Shown here: piece after piece, positions 1 through 7,851 of the stretch
Layout of the letters: the number at the start of each line of letters is the position of its first letter
Numbering within the stretch: the stretch's first letter is position 1
NCBI GenBank assembly: GCA_040752855.1
Contig: JBFMHP010000002.1
Location: 17,130 to 81,129 of the forward strand
From: JBFMHP01 sp040752855
GTDB lineage: Bacteria > Pseudomonadota > Gammaproteobacteria > RBG-16-57-12
Length of the DNA stretch: 64,000 nt
Direction of reading: 5' to 3'
Translations under genes and position numbers: made by a program
Notes under the pieces: generated by a model
What the model was told of the DNA's origin: nothing
Databases searched by the model: none
Seen by the model: the letters and a program-made list of their open reading frames with translations, nothing else

Positions 1-1082
1 GCTTCAACAATCTCAATCCCGCCTTCATGCCGCTGTGCGTGCACGCCGTGCAATCGGCGATCGAGGAGGTCTGTCCGACCTCCGTCAAGGTATTGCTGAT
101 CCCGGAAAGCCACACGCGCAACCTGTTCTACTTCGAGAGCCTCGCCACCCTGGTGGAGATCATCACCAAGGCTGGGTTCGAGGTGCGCATCGGCTCGCTG
201 CTGCCGGAGCTGTTCGAGCCGCGCACCTTCGAGCTGTCCTCGGGGCGCGCGCTCACGCTGGAACCCCTGGTGCGCCAAGGGAACAAGGTGGGCGTGGGGG
301 ATTTCACCCCCTGCATGGTGCTGCTGAACAACGATCTCTCGGAGGGCCACCCGCCGCCGCTGGTGGGGATCGATCAGCCCATCATCCCGCCGCTGGCGCT
401 CGGCTGGTCGAACCGGCTCAAGTCCGGGCACTTCGCGCATTATCGCGACGTGGCCAGCGAGTTCTCCAGCGTGGTCGATATCGACCCCTGGTTCATCGAG
501 CCCTTGTTCCGCAACTGCGGCGAGATCAATTTTATGAAGCGCGAGGGCGAGGACTGCCTGGTCAAGAATGCGACCGCCCTGTTCACCGCGATCCAGCTGA
601 AATATGACGAATACGGCATCAAGGAAAAGCCGTTCATCGTGGTCAAGGCCGATGCCGGCACCTATGGCATGGGGGTGATGTCGGTGGAAAGCCCGGAGCA
701 ACTCGTCGAACTCAATCGCAAGCAGCGCACCCGCATGTCCGCCTCCAAGGGCGGGCACGAGGTGACCCGGGTCATCCTGCAGGAAGGGGTGTACACCTAC
801 GAGACCTGGGGGCCGGGCCATGCTGTGGCCGAGCCGGTGGTGTACATGATCGACCGCTTCGTGGTCGGCGGCTTCTACCGCGTGCACAAGGCCAAGGGCG
901 TGCGCGAGAACCTCAACGCCCCCGGCATGCACTTCGAGCCGCTGGCCTTCGCCGAATCCTGCATCACGCCCGACAGCCGCCGCGAGCCCGATGCCGAGAT
1001 CAATCGCTTCTACGCCTACGGCGTGATCGCGCGGTTGGCGATGCTGGCGGCCGCGCGCGAGATCGCCAAGTATGCCGGCTGA
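1..1082 (+). CDS. gshA: Glutamate-cysteine ligase, T. ferrooxidans type (5' partial)
   Basis: Catalyses the first step of glutathione synthesis, joining glutamate and cysteine with ATP. The reading frame is open from base 3, and the first visible ATG at 27 lies inside the protein, so the true start is upstream of the window; about 360 codons remain. The sequence matches the small proteobacterial family first described in Thiobacillus ferrooxidans rather than the E. coli enzyme; segments such as HTRNLFYFESL, KADAGTYGMGVMSV and QEGVYTYETWGPGHAVAEPV are typical. Glutathione synthetase follows 12 bases downstream in the same direction, which confirms the pathway. Family assignment is from recognition of the protein, without alignment. 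Confidence 0.9.
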   Translation, partial: FNNLNPAFMPLCVHAVQSAIEEVCPTSVKVLLIPESHTRNLFYFESLATLVEIITKAGFEVRIGSLLPELFEPRTFELSSGRALTLEPLVRQGNKVGVGDFTPCMVLLNNDLSEGHPPPLVGIDQPIIPPLALGWSNRLKSGHFAHYRDVASEFSSVVDIDPWFIEPLFRNCGEINFMKREGEDCLVKNATALFTAIQLKYDEYGIKEKPFIVVKADAGTYGMGVMSVESPEQLVELNRKQRTRMSASKGGHEVTRVILQEGVYTYETWGPGHAVAEPVVYMIDRFVVGGFYRVHKAKGVRENLNAPGMHFEPLAFAESCITPDSRREPDAEINRFYAYGVIARLAMLAAAREIAKYAG

Positions 1083-1094
1083 GGAGACGGGCCG

Positions 1095-2054
1095 ATGACG
1101 ATCAGACTCGGCGTGGTGATGGACCCGATCGCCGGCATCAAGCCCTATAAGGACAGCACCTTCGCCATGCTGCTCGCCGCCCAGGCGCGCGGCTGGGAGA
1201 TCTTCTACATGGAACAGAACGATCTCGTCCTGCGCGACGGCGAGGCCTGGGCGCGCCAGCGCCGGCTGCACGTGATGGATGACAAGCAGCACTGGTTTGA
1301 ATTCGACGGCGAATCTCACGAGGCGCTGAGCACGCTCGATGTGATCCTGATGCGCAAGGACCCGCCGTTTGACATGGAGTACATCTACACCACCTATCTG
1401 CTCGAACGCGCCGAGGCGCGCGGTGTGCTGGTGGTCAACAGGCCGCAGGGGCTGCGCGATGCCAACGAAAAGCTCTACACCGCGTGGTTCGCCCAGTGCA
1501 CCCCGCCGACCCTGGTCACACGTAGTCATGGCGAGATCCGCGCCTTTCTCGCCGAGCACGGCGACATCATCCTCAAGCCGCTCGACGGCATGGGCGGGGC
1601 CTCGGTGTTCCGGCTGCGTACCGGGGACGCCAACATCGGCGCGACCCTGGAGCTGCTCACCGATTACCAGCGCCGGTTTGTGATGGCCCAGCGCTTCATC
1701 CCCGAGATTTCCGCCGGCGACAAGCGCATCCTGATGATTGACGGAGAGCCGGTGCCCTACGCCCTGGCACGCCTGCCGGCGGAAGGGGAGGTGCGCGCCA
1801 ATCTCGCCGCCGGCGGGCGCGGGGTCGGCGTGGCGCTGAGCGAGCGCGACCGCTGGATCTGCGCCCAGGTCGGCCCGGCGCTGCGTGCGAAGGGGTTGCT
1901 GTTTGTCGGGCTCGATGTGATCGGCGATTATCTGACCGAGATCAACGTCACCAGCCCGACCTGTATCCGCGAACTCGACGGCCTCTACGGCCTGAACATC
2001 GCCGGCCAACTGCTCGATGTCATCGCCGCGCGCCTCGAGGCGCGAAACCAGTGA
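1095..2054 (+). CDS. gshB: Glutathione synthetase
   Basis: ATP-grasp ligase that adds glycine to gamma-glutamylcysteine in the cytoplasm. The 319-residue length is normal for the family. The N-terminal domain starts MTIRLGVVMDPIAGIKPYKD, the central part has the LKPLDGMGGASVFR nucleotide-binding loop, and the C-terminal part has the metal-binding ITEINVTSPT-like segment (here TEINVTSPTCIREL), all classic GshB features. It sits 12 bases after gshA and is probably cotranscribed with it. Confidence 0.95.
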   Translation: MTIRLGVVMDPIAGIKPYKDSTFAMLLAAQARGWEIFYMEQNDLVLRDGEAWARQRRLHVMDDKQHWFEFDGESHEALSTLDVILMRKDPPFDMEYIYTTYLLERAEARGVLVVNRPQGLRDANEKLYTAWFAQCTPPTLVTRSHGEIRAFLAEHGDIILKPLDGMGGASVFRLRTGDANIGATLELLTDYQRRFVMAQRFIPEISAGDKRILMIDGEPVPYALARLPAEGEVRANLAAGGRGVGVALSERDRWICAQVGPALRAKGLLFVGLDVIGDYLTEINVTSPTCIRELDGLYGLNIAGQLLDVIAARLEARNQ

Positions 2055-2080
2055 ATCAGAAGCCTAATGTTTGGACTCAG

Positions 2081-2132
2081 GTAGGATGCGGTGACGAAGG
2101 AACCGCATCGTTCGCGATGGATGCGGTTTGCG
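2081..2132. repeat. Small palindromic repeat with GATGCGGT arms
   Basis: Three alternating arms are visible: GATGCGGT at 2085-2092, AACCGCATC at 2101-2109 and GATGCGGTT at 2120-2128. The stretch can fold into either of two stem-loops. It fills the gap between gshB and apbE. This argues that the possible apbE extension back to GTG 2051 is not real coding sequence and that the gene starts at 2159. Confidence 0.6.
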
Positions 2133-2158
2133 ACGTTCCCCGCATTCCGCATTACTTG

Positions 2159-3190
2159 ATGCGCGCGCTGCTCCTGGTCATATTGCTGGCCATGCTCGCC
2201 GGCTGCGGCGAGCGCGGCCACGTCTACCGCCAGCAGGCCTACACCTTCGGTACCATCGTCGATATCACCATCTGGGGTCACGACGAGGCCAAGGCGCAGC
2301 AGGCGATGGCGGCCGTTTTTGCCGATCTGGACCGCATGCACCGCGACTGGCACGCCTGGGAGCCGGGGCCGCTCTACGATCTGAACCAGGCCCTGCCCTC
2401 GGGCGAGTGGGTGAAGATCCCCGAGCCGGTCAAGCCCCTGCTGCGCCGCGCCCGGGCGCTCTCCGAGAAGACCGGGTGGCTGTTCGATCCCGGCATCGGC
2501 CAGTTGATCCGCCTCTGGGGCTTCAACGACCAGTTCTACAACCGCACCGAGCCGCCGCTGCAGGCGGAGATCGACGCCATCCTGGCCAAACACGCCAGCA
2601 TGGCGGATCTGGAGATCGAGGATGACCGCGTGCGCAGCCGCAATCCAGCGGTGTATCTTGATCTGGGAGGGTTTGCCAAGGGCTTCGGCGTGGACATGGC
2701 CATCGCGCGGCTCAAGGAGCTCGGCGTCACCGACGCCATCGTCAATGCCGGCGGCGACCTGCGCGTCATCGGCCAGCGCGGCGCGCGCCCCTGGCGCATC
2801 GGCATCCGCCATCCGCGCGGGCAGGGCATCATCGCCTCGCTCGAGGTGGCGCATGATGAAAGCGTCTATACTTCCGGGGACTACGAGCGGTTTTTCGACT
2901 ATCAGGGCCGGCGCTACCACCACATCCTCGACCCGCGCACCGGCTATCCGGCACAGGGCGTGGTCGCGGCGAGCATCATCCATGACAGCTCGGCCGCCGC
3001 CGATGCGGCCTCTTCCGCCCTGGTGGTGGCGGGTGTCGCAGGCTGGGAGGCGGTGGCCAAGGCCATGGGCATCACCCAGGCGATGGTGATTGACGACACC
3101 GGCAAGATCCACATGACCCCGGCGATGGCCAAGCGCATCCATTTCGAGGTCAGTCCGCCCCCGGAGATTATTTTGAGCGAGGCATGGTGA
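2159..3190 (+). CDS. apbE: FAD:protein FMN transferase (lipoprotein)
   Basis: Transfers FMN from FAD onto a Thr/Ser of extracytoplasmic flavoproteins. The frame is open back to GTG 2051, but the start at ATG 2159 gives a proper lipoprotein signal, a hydrophobic run ending in the lipobox LAGC, so 343 residues is preferred. Family motifs are present: DLGGFAKGFGVDMA, NAGGDLRVIG, HHILDPRTGYP and a late AADAASSALVVAG acidic segment for Mg binding. It is followed one base later by a NusG-domain-II protein and then a Gx-family membrane protein, a trio seen with flavinylated electron-transfer systems. The flavoprotein target is not in the window. Confidence 0.92.
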   Translation: MRALLLVILLAMLAGCGERGHVYRQQAYTFGTIVDITIWGHDEAKAQQAMAAVFADLDRMHRDWHAWEPGPLYDLNQALPSGEWVKIPEPVKPLLRRARALSEKTGWLFDPGIGQLIRLWGFNDQFYNRTEPPLQAEIDAILAKHASMADLEIEDDRVRSRNPAVYLDLGGFAKGFGVDMAIARLKELGVTDAIVNAGGDLRVIGQRGARPWRIGIRHPRGQGIIASLEVAHDESVYTSGDYERFFDYQGRRYHHILDPRTGYPAQGVVAASIIHDSSAAADAASSALVVAGVAGWEAVAKAMGITQAMVIDDTGKIHMTPAMAKRIHFEVSPPPEIILSEAW

Positions 3191-3191
3191 G

Positions 3192-3551
3192 ATGAGGCGT
3201 GGCGATGTCTTGGCTCTGCTGCTTGCGGTGTCGATCCTGCCGCCGCTGTATGCCGTGCTCTGGCATGACGGCCGCGGCGGGGACTACGCGCGCATCCTGG
3301 TCGGCGGTCAGCAGCGCGAACTGGTCAGCCTGCACGAGGACCGCACCCTCGAGGTGAGCGGCGAACTCGGCGTGAGCACGCTCGAAGTTAAGGAAGGCCA
3401 GATCCGCTTCCTCGCCTCGCCCTGTCCCGGCCAGCAGTGCGTGCACAACGGCTGGATCCACTTCGGCGGCGATGTGCTCACCTGCCTGCCCAACAAGATC
3501 AGCATCGCCATCCTCGGCGGCGAGCAGCGCTTCGACAGCGTGAATTTCTGA
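3192..3551 (+). CDS. NusG domain II-containing membrane-anchored protein
   Basis: A 119-residue protein with one N-terminal hydrophobic segment (VLALLLAVSILPPLYAVLW) and a small beta-rich domain of the NusG-II type, with SPCPGQQCVHNGWI and CLPNKISIAIL in the second half. The two cysteines in SPCPGQQC are conserved in this family. It lies between apbE and a Gx-transporter-like gene, overlapping the latter by one base (TGATG). Its exact role is unknown. The context suggests help in flavin-dependent redox maturation at the membrane. Confidence 0.8.
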   Translation: MRRGDVLALLLAVSILPPLYAVLWHDGRGGDYARILVGGQQRELVSLHEDRTLEVSGELGVSTLEVKEGQIRFLASPCPGQQCVHNGWIHFGGDVLTCLPNKISIAILGGEQRFDSVNF

Positions 3552-4114
3552 TGTCCGCGCCCCTCCTGCGCCACGAAACCCTGATCGCCCGGACCGACGA
3601 CTTCCGCATCGCCGCCTGGGCCGCGCTCGCCATCACCATCCATATCCTGGAGAGCGCGGTGCCGATGCTGCTGCCGGGACTCAAGCCGGGCCTGGCCAAT
3701 GTGATCGTGGTCGCGGTGCTGGTCTGCTACGGCTGGCGCAGCGCCGCGTGGGTGGCCCTGCTGCGCGTGCTGGTCGGCAGCCTGCTGATCGGCACCTTTC
3801 TCACGCCCACCTTCCTGCTGAGTCTGAGCGGGGCGCTCGCCAGCGTGGCGGCGCTTTATCTCGCCTGGCGCCTGGGCGGGTGGTTTCCACGCTGGGCGCC
3901 GGGGGCGCTCGGTTACAGCGTGCTCGCCTCGATGGCGCACATGGCGGGGCAGTTCTTCGTGGCCTATGCGCTGCTGATCCCGCACCCGGCCCTGCTCAAG
4001 CTCCTGCCGCTGTTGATGACGCTGGCGCTGGCCTTCGGTATCATGAGCGGTCTGATTGCCGCAGCAATGGTTAGAAGTATTCATGGCCGAGAACGTACTG
4101 ATCAAATTACCTGA
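3551..4114 (+). CDS. Gx transporter family / heptaprenyl diphosphate synthase component I-like membrane protein
   Basis: A 187-residue integral membrane protein with about five hydrophobic segments, starting at ATG 3551, which overlaps the stop of the previous gene by one base. LLPGLKPGLANVIVVAVL and the repeated small-residue helices match the family named Gx transporter or HepST component I. It resembles small substrate-binding (S) components of transporters. Its 3' end overlaps tonB by 32 bases. The transported ligand cannot be told from sequence; a flavin or quinone-related role is only suggested by the apbE context. Confidence 0.75.
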   Translation: MSAPLLRHETLIARTDDFRIAAWAALAITIHILESAVPMLLPGLKPGLANVIVVAVLVCYGWRSAAWVALLRVLVGSLLIGTFLTPTFLLSLSGALASVAALYLAWRLGGWFPRWAPGALGYSVLASMAHMAGQFFVAYALLIPHPALLKLLPLLMTLALAFGIMSGLIAAAMVRSIHGRERTDQIT

Positions 4115-4985
4115 ACAATCCCCGGTAGGAACCAGCGACCGTCTCGCGTTCACCGTCTTCATGGCGGTGGCGGTGCACCTGTTGATCATCCTCGGCATCG
4201 GTTTCGAGGCCTTGAAAAATGACTCGCAGCCGCTGAGCAATATGGAGGTGATCTTCATCCAGAATCCGGAGCCGAAGCAGACGACGGACAAGGCCGACTA
4301 CCTGGCGCAGATCAGCCAGGAGGGCGGCGGCAATGTCGAGGAGAAGCTGCGCCCGCAAAGCCCGCCGGCCTCCGAGATGCCGAGCGACAACCCGGATCTG
4401 TCGGATGCCCAGCAGGTCGAGATGTTCAAGACCGTCACCAAGCCGCAGAAAGAGGATCTGCTGATGGACCAGCAGGACGAGCAGGCCGACATCGCCAAGA
4501 TGGAAGACCCGCCGCTGCCGGACGACACCCAGGCGCCGGTGACCGCCGAGCGGATGATATTGCGCAGCAAGCAGATCGAGAGCCTCAACGCCGAAGTGAG
4601 CATGGCCGTGCAGATGTACTCGCGCATGCCGCGCCAGAAATTCATCACCGCCGCCACCCAGGAATACACCGCCGCCAGCTACATGGCCGCCTGGCAGGAG
4701 AAGGTCGAACGCATCGGCAACATCAACTACCCCGAGGCCGCGCGCACGCAGAATCTCTACGGCAGCCTGCTGATGGATGTCGCCCTGCGGCCCGACGGCT
4801 CGATTCAGAGCATCCAGATCAAACGCTCCTCCGGCAAGCAGGTGCTCGATGACGCGGCGATGCGCATCGTGCGCCTGGCCGCGCCGTTCGCCGAATTCCC
4901 CGAGGAACTGCGCAAGGACACCGATATCCTGCACATCATCCGCACCTGGCAGTTCCAGAAGGGCGGCACCCTTTCTACGCGCTGA
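4083..4985 (+). CDS. tonB: Energy transducer TonB
   Basis: Transduces the proton-motive force from ExbB/ExbD in the inner membrane to outer-membrane receptors. The preferred start is ATG 4083 (MAENVLIKLPEQ), giving 300 residues. It has a transmembrane helix at about residues 22-44 (FTVFMAVAVHLLIILGIGF), a charged and proline-containing periplasmic linker, and a C-terminal TonB domain (INYPEAARTQNLYGSLLMDV to the end). No exbB/exbD is adjacent. The last ~57 coding bases occur again at 7737-7793, which marks an insertion boundary (see repeats and findings). Confidence 0.9.
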   Translation: MAENVLIKLPEQSPVGTSDRLAFTVFMAVAVHLLIILGIGFEALKNDSQPLSNMEVIFIQNPEPKQTTDKADYLAQISQEGGGNVEEKLRPQSPPASEMPSDNPDLSDAQQVEMFKTVTKPQKEDLLMDQQDEQADIAKMEDPPLPDDTQAPVTAERMILRSKQIESLNAEVSMAVQMYSRMPRQKFITAATQEYTAASYMAAWQEKVERIGNINYPEAARTQNLYGSLLMDVALRPDGSIQSIQIKRSSGKQVLDDAAMRIVRLAAPFAEFPEELRKDTDILHIIRTWQFQKGGTLSTR

Positions 4986-4990
4986 TCTGC
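4929..4990 (+). repeat. Left copy of a ~62-bp direct repeat (tonB 3' end)
   Basis: These 62 bases cover the last 19 codons of tonB and its stop. They are repeated in the same orientation at 7737-7798 with 5 differences, all transitions by eye. The two copies bracket the island that holds the deacetylase, ATPase and winged-helix genes. This arrangement resembles attL/attR flanks of an element integrated at the 3' end of a gene. Confidence 0.85.
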
Positions 4991-5073
4991 TATCGCCGAT
5001 AGGGAAAAATGCTTGGGGTCGGCATATGGACTCCGGACCAAGTATTGCGCTTCGCGCAGGAGCTGAACTCCGC

Positions 5074-5991
5074 ATGATCATCTATTACCACCCGCAGTAC
5101 AACTTCAACCTCGGCATCCTCGGCTGGCTGCATCCGTTCGACGGAAAAAAGTTTGCGAAAGTGCATAAGCGGATTGCAGGTCTCGAAGGCATAACAATCG
5201 TGCATGTCGAACAGCCGATTGATGCCGATGTGATTAATGGATTTGTCGGAGAACTATTGCGCCGATTACTGGATAGCAAGCGATATATCCTGCAAGCGCT
5301 CGAGGTGCCCTATATTCCATTGTTGCCGTTCTCGATAATCGATCATCGAATCCTCGTGCCGATGCGTTGGGCGGTGGCCGGTACGCTCGCTGCTGCCAGA
5401 ACATCGTTGACAGGGGTCAATGCGTGGAATCTGGCTGGCGGTTATCACCACGCAAGCAAAAAGAATGCGCAAGGATTCTGTATTTACAATGATGTTGGTA
5501 TCGCGGTGGAGGAATTGCTGGCGGAAAATGCCCTGTCGGCTAAAGATGAGATTTTAATCATCGATGTAGATGCCCACCATGGCAATGGAAATGCATATGT
5601 ATTCATGGAAAACGACAAGGTGACCATCCTCGATATTTATAACAACGATATCTATCCGAGGAGCGACTACACCAAAGAGCGCGTGAACATTAACATCCAG
5701 CTGCGCATGCATACGTCAGCTGATGAATATTTGTCAAAACTCAAATCCGGTTTGGACAAGATCAGGGGCGGATATAAAGTTGCCTTCGTCGTCGCGGGAA
5801 CCGATGTCCTGGAAAGCGATCCCCTGGGTGGGTTGAATTTGTCGATAGCTGATTGTGTTGCCAGAGATAAGCTGGTGCTCGACAAGCTGCATTCTTTATC
5901 AATACCCGCCGTGTTCTTGGGCGGAGGCGGCTATGGCCGGGAGAGCGCGGCCGCGATCATCGGGAGCATTTCCGCCCACTATCGGATGTGA
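5074..5991 (+). CDS. Histone deacetylase superfamily protein (class IV-like)
   Basis: Zn-dependent hydrolase fold of the arginase/deacetylase group, 305 residues from ATG 5074. An AGGAG lies about 11 bases before this start; an in-frame ATG at 5026 is possible but less natural. Catalytic features are all present: the His pair in GGYHHA (about residues 125-126), IIDVDAHHGNGN carrying the Zn ligands, GTDVLESDPLGG with a further Asp, and the Tyr of LGGGGYGRE. Likely substrates are acetylated lysines or acetylated small amines; this is not decided by sequence. Base composition is clearly lower in GC than its neighbours, and it sits inside the tonB-flanked insert, so horizontal acquisition is likely. 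Confidence 0.9.
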   Translation: MIIYYHPQYNFNLGILGWLHPFDGKKFAKVHKRIAGLEGITIVHVEQPIDADVINGFVGELLRRLLDSKRYILQALEVPYIPLLPFSIIDHRILVPMRWAVAGTLAAARTSLTGVNAWNLAGGYHHASKKNAQGFCIYNDVGIAVEELLAENALSAKDEILIIDVDAHHGNGNAYVFMENDKVTILDIYNNDIYPRSDYTKERVNINIQLRMHTSADEYLSKLKSGLDKIRGGYKVAFVVAGTDVLESDPLGGLNLSIADCVARDKLVLDKLHSLSIPAVFLGGGGYGRESAAAIIGSISAHYRM

Positions 5992-6090
5992 CCGCCGATC
6001 GCGCGGGCAGGTCATGTAGGGAGCATCAGGCGCTCGCCGCAGTGCGCCGATTCCAGCGAGGTCCAGGTGCGGCCCATTCGGAACCTGCGC

Positions 6091-7257
6091 TCATGTCCCC
6101 TCGAAAAGGGAGTCGATCTGCCCAACCGGCAGTGTGGCGACACCGTGGCCCAACGGATAGCTTTCCTCGCAGGGGCACACCACATAGCCCTGCGTACTGC
6201 CCACGTCGGAGAGCGCCGACCAGAACCCCTTGCTGGGTTTGGGCTCCGCCGTGAACTTGATCTCAAGCGCAATCGGCGGCTGGTTGCCGGGCGGTTCCAG
6301 GAGCAGGTCGATTTCCGCGCCCGCCGCAGTGCGATAAAACGAGTGACGCCACGTGCCGGGAGCCAGCGCCAGCACCTGTTCGATCACCCATCCTTCCCAC
6401 GACGCGCCCAACGCCGGGTGGCCGAACAAGTCGTCGGGCTGGGATAGCCGCAACAGAGAATACAACAGGCCGCTGTCACGCACGTACACCTTGGGCGACT
6501 TGACCAGACGCTTTTTCAGATTGGCGTGATACGGCTCGATCACACGCGCAATGTACGTTTCCTGCAGGATATCGAGATAGTGCCGAACCGTGGGGGCGGA
6601 GACGCCGAGGCTGGTCGCGATCTTGGAGGCGTTCCACAGTTGCCCGTGAGAATGGGCCAGCATTTCCCAGAAGCGCCGCAACGCCGCAGCGGGGATGCGA
6701 ATGCCGAGTTGAGGGATGTCCCTCTCCAGATAAGTCCGGATGAACGCCTGGCGCCACTCAGATGCCGCATCCTCGCTCTCGGCAAGGAAACTACCCGGAA
6801 AGCCGCCGCGGAACCACAGGCGCTGCGCGACCGTGCGGTCGCCTCCCAGCTCATCGAGCAAAAACGGCGTCAGCTCCAGATAAACGATGCGCCCCGCCAG
6901 ACTCTCCGCCGCTTGGCGGCTGAGTTGCGGCGAGGCCGAGCCCAGCAGCAAAAAACGTCCCGCCCGCCGGTCGCTGTCCACCAGTGCCCGCAACACCGGA
7001 AATAGCTCCGGCTTGCATTGGATTTCGTCGAGAATGACCAGCTTGTCGGCATGTGTCTGCAGATAAAGCTCCGCCTCGCCCAGCTTGGCGACATCCGACG
7101 GCCGTTCCAGGTCGAGATACACCACCGGGAACGAATGCGACGCGGCAAGCCGCCTCGCCAGCGTGGTCTTGCCAACTTGGCGGGGACCCAGAAGCGCCGC
7201 CACCGGAAAACGGCGCAATGACTCAACCAGTCGGGGATAGAGTAGGCGTTCGATCAT
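6091..7257 (-). CDS. AAA-type ATPase with DUF4143 C-terminal domain
   Basis: A 388-residue protein of the large, poorly understood archaeal/bacterial ATPase family. The N-terminal AAA domain has Walker A GPRQVGKTT (about residues 24-32), Walker B LVILDEIQ (about 93-100) and sensor LLLGSASPQLS. A winged-helix-like middle follows (ASKIATSLGVSAPTVRHYLDIL). The DUF4143 end carries a nuclease-like pattern, AEIDLLLE followed by ALEIKF, which resembles a PD-(D/E)XK core. Function is unknown; members are common in mobile gene pools. The start codon lies at the edge of a palindromic promoter, so its mRNA is probably leaderless. It converges on the deacetylase gene and is divergent from a small winged-helix gene. 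Confidence 0.88.
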   Translation of the reverse strand: MIERLLYPRLVESLRRFPVAALLGPRQVGKTTLARRLAASHSFPVVYLDLERPSDVAKLGEAELYLQTHADKLVILDEIQCKPELFPVLRALVDSDRRAGRFLLLGSASPQLSRQAAESLAGRIVYLELTPFLLDELGGDRTVAQRLWFRGGFPGSFLAESEDAASEWRQAFIRTYLERDIPQLGIRIPAAALRRFWEMLAHSHGQLWNASKIATSLGVSAPTVRHYLDILQETYIARVIEPYHANLKKRLVKSPKVYVRDSGLLYSLLRLSQPDDLFGHPALGASWEGWVIEQVLALAPGTWRHSFYRTAAGAEIDLLLEPPGNQPPIALEIKFTAEPKPSKGFWSALSDVGSTQGYVVCPCEESYPLGHGVATLPVGQIDSLFEGT

Positions 7258-7296
7258 CCTTGTATTATGAAAGTCTATATTTCAAAATACAAGGAT
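7256..7296. promoter_or_regulatory. Palindromic divergent promoter/operator
   Basis: An inverted repeat with 17-base arms and one mismatch: TCCTTGTATTATGAAA at 7257-7272 and TTTCAAAATACAAGGA at 7280-7295, plus one more paired base on each side, with a 7-base centre. On each strand it reads as TTGTAT, a 17-base spacer, and a -10-like hexamer (CATAAT on the minus strand, CAAAAT on the plus strand). Each start would fall at or just beyond the palindrome edge. On the minus strand that is the A of the ATPase start codon. A dimeric repressor, possibly the winged-helix partner, is a natural ligand. Confidence 0.65.
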
Positions 7297-7302
7297 AGCC
7301 AT

Positions 7303-7614
7303 GTGGAAGCCGCCCAAGCTGCGGTGCTCGTGATCCTGCTGAATGAGGAACGCCCGCCAGTTTGGGAGCAGGTCAGCGACTGGATCGACCGCAATGGTCC
7401 TCTCGCCAACAGCGATCTGTGCAGAATCGCAGGGGTGGACACCCTGAAGGCTTCGAAAATGCTGAAACGCTGGGTTGAGCAGGGCGTGCTGCTAAGAGAC
7501 GATCCGGGCGGAAAACGTAAAACGGTCTATTTCAAATCGACGCTGACGCAATCCCAATTGGATTGGGGCGGATCATTATCTCCCGATACGGAAAATAACG
7601 CGGGCGCATCCTGA
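7303..7614 (+). CDS. Small winged-helix DNA-binding protein
   Basis: About 103 residues from GTG 7303, with AAGGA seven bases before it. The upstream in-frame ATG at 7267 lies inside the promoter palindrome and is not preferred. Residues around NGPLANSDLCRIAGVDTLKA and MLKRWVEQGVL form a helix-turn-helix followed by a wing (KTVYFKST). This resembles the C-terminal winged helix of RecG-like/AlbA-domain regulators, but no other domain is present. Divergent from the ATPase and sharing its promoter, it is a candidate autoregulator of the pair. It could also be a remnant of a larger gene. Confidence 0.6.
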   Translation: MEAAQAAVLVILLNEERPPVWEQVSDWIDRNGPLANSDLCRIAGVDTLKASKMLKRWVEQGVLLRDDPGGKRKTVYFKSTLTQSQLDWGGSLSPDTENNAGAS

Positions 7615-7623
7615 TTAGTGGTG

Positions 7624-7650
7624 TACAAACAATGAGTTGTATGTTTTTTT
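7624..7650 (+). terminator. Weak terminator-like hairpin
   Basis: TACAA (7624-7628) pairs with TTGTA (7637-7641) and is followed within three bases by seven T residues. The stem is short, so this is only a possible intrinsic terminator for the winged-helix gene. The rest of 7651-7736 shows no feature. Confidence 0.3.
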
Positions 7651-7736
7651 ATTATCCAATGGCGCGATCTTGAAAGGTTCGGGTCGGGTTGTGAACGATA
7701 TTCCGGACACAACCGTTAAGCGGAACTAACGACGTG

Positions 7737-7798
7737 CTGCACATCATCCGCACTTGGCAGTTCCAGAGGGGCGGCACCCTTTCCATGCGCTGATCCGC
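7737..7798 (+). repeat. Right copy of the tonB-end direct repeat (tonB remnant)
   Basis: Second copy of the tonB terminal segment, still reading QFQRGGTLSMR followed by a stop. Relative to 4929-4990 there are two amino-acid changes (K to R, T to M) and the rest are synonymous or outside the codons. It lies directly upstream of yqgE. In an uninterrupted ancestor this would therefore be the natural tonB-yqgE junction. Confidence 0.85.
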
Positions 7799-7851
7799 GC
7801 CTCGGCGCGGCAATGGATAATCCGTGCCATTCAAAGTATCATTTCAACGAT

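Noticed and set aside
2051..2158. Longer apbE start at GTG 2051
   Set aside because: The added stretch lies over a palindromic repeat and would bury the lipoprotein signal inside the protein.
5988..6272. Small frames between the deacetylase and the ATPase
   Set aside because: They mostly overlap the 3' end of the ATPase gene in other frames and show no protein-like pattern.
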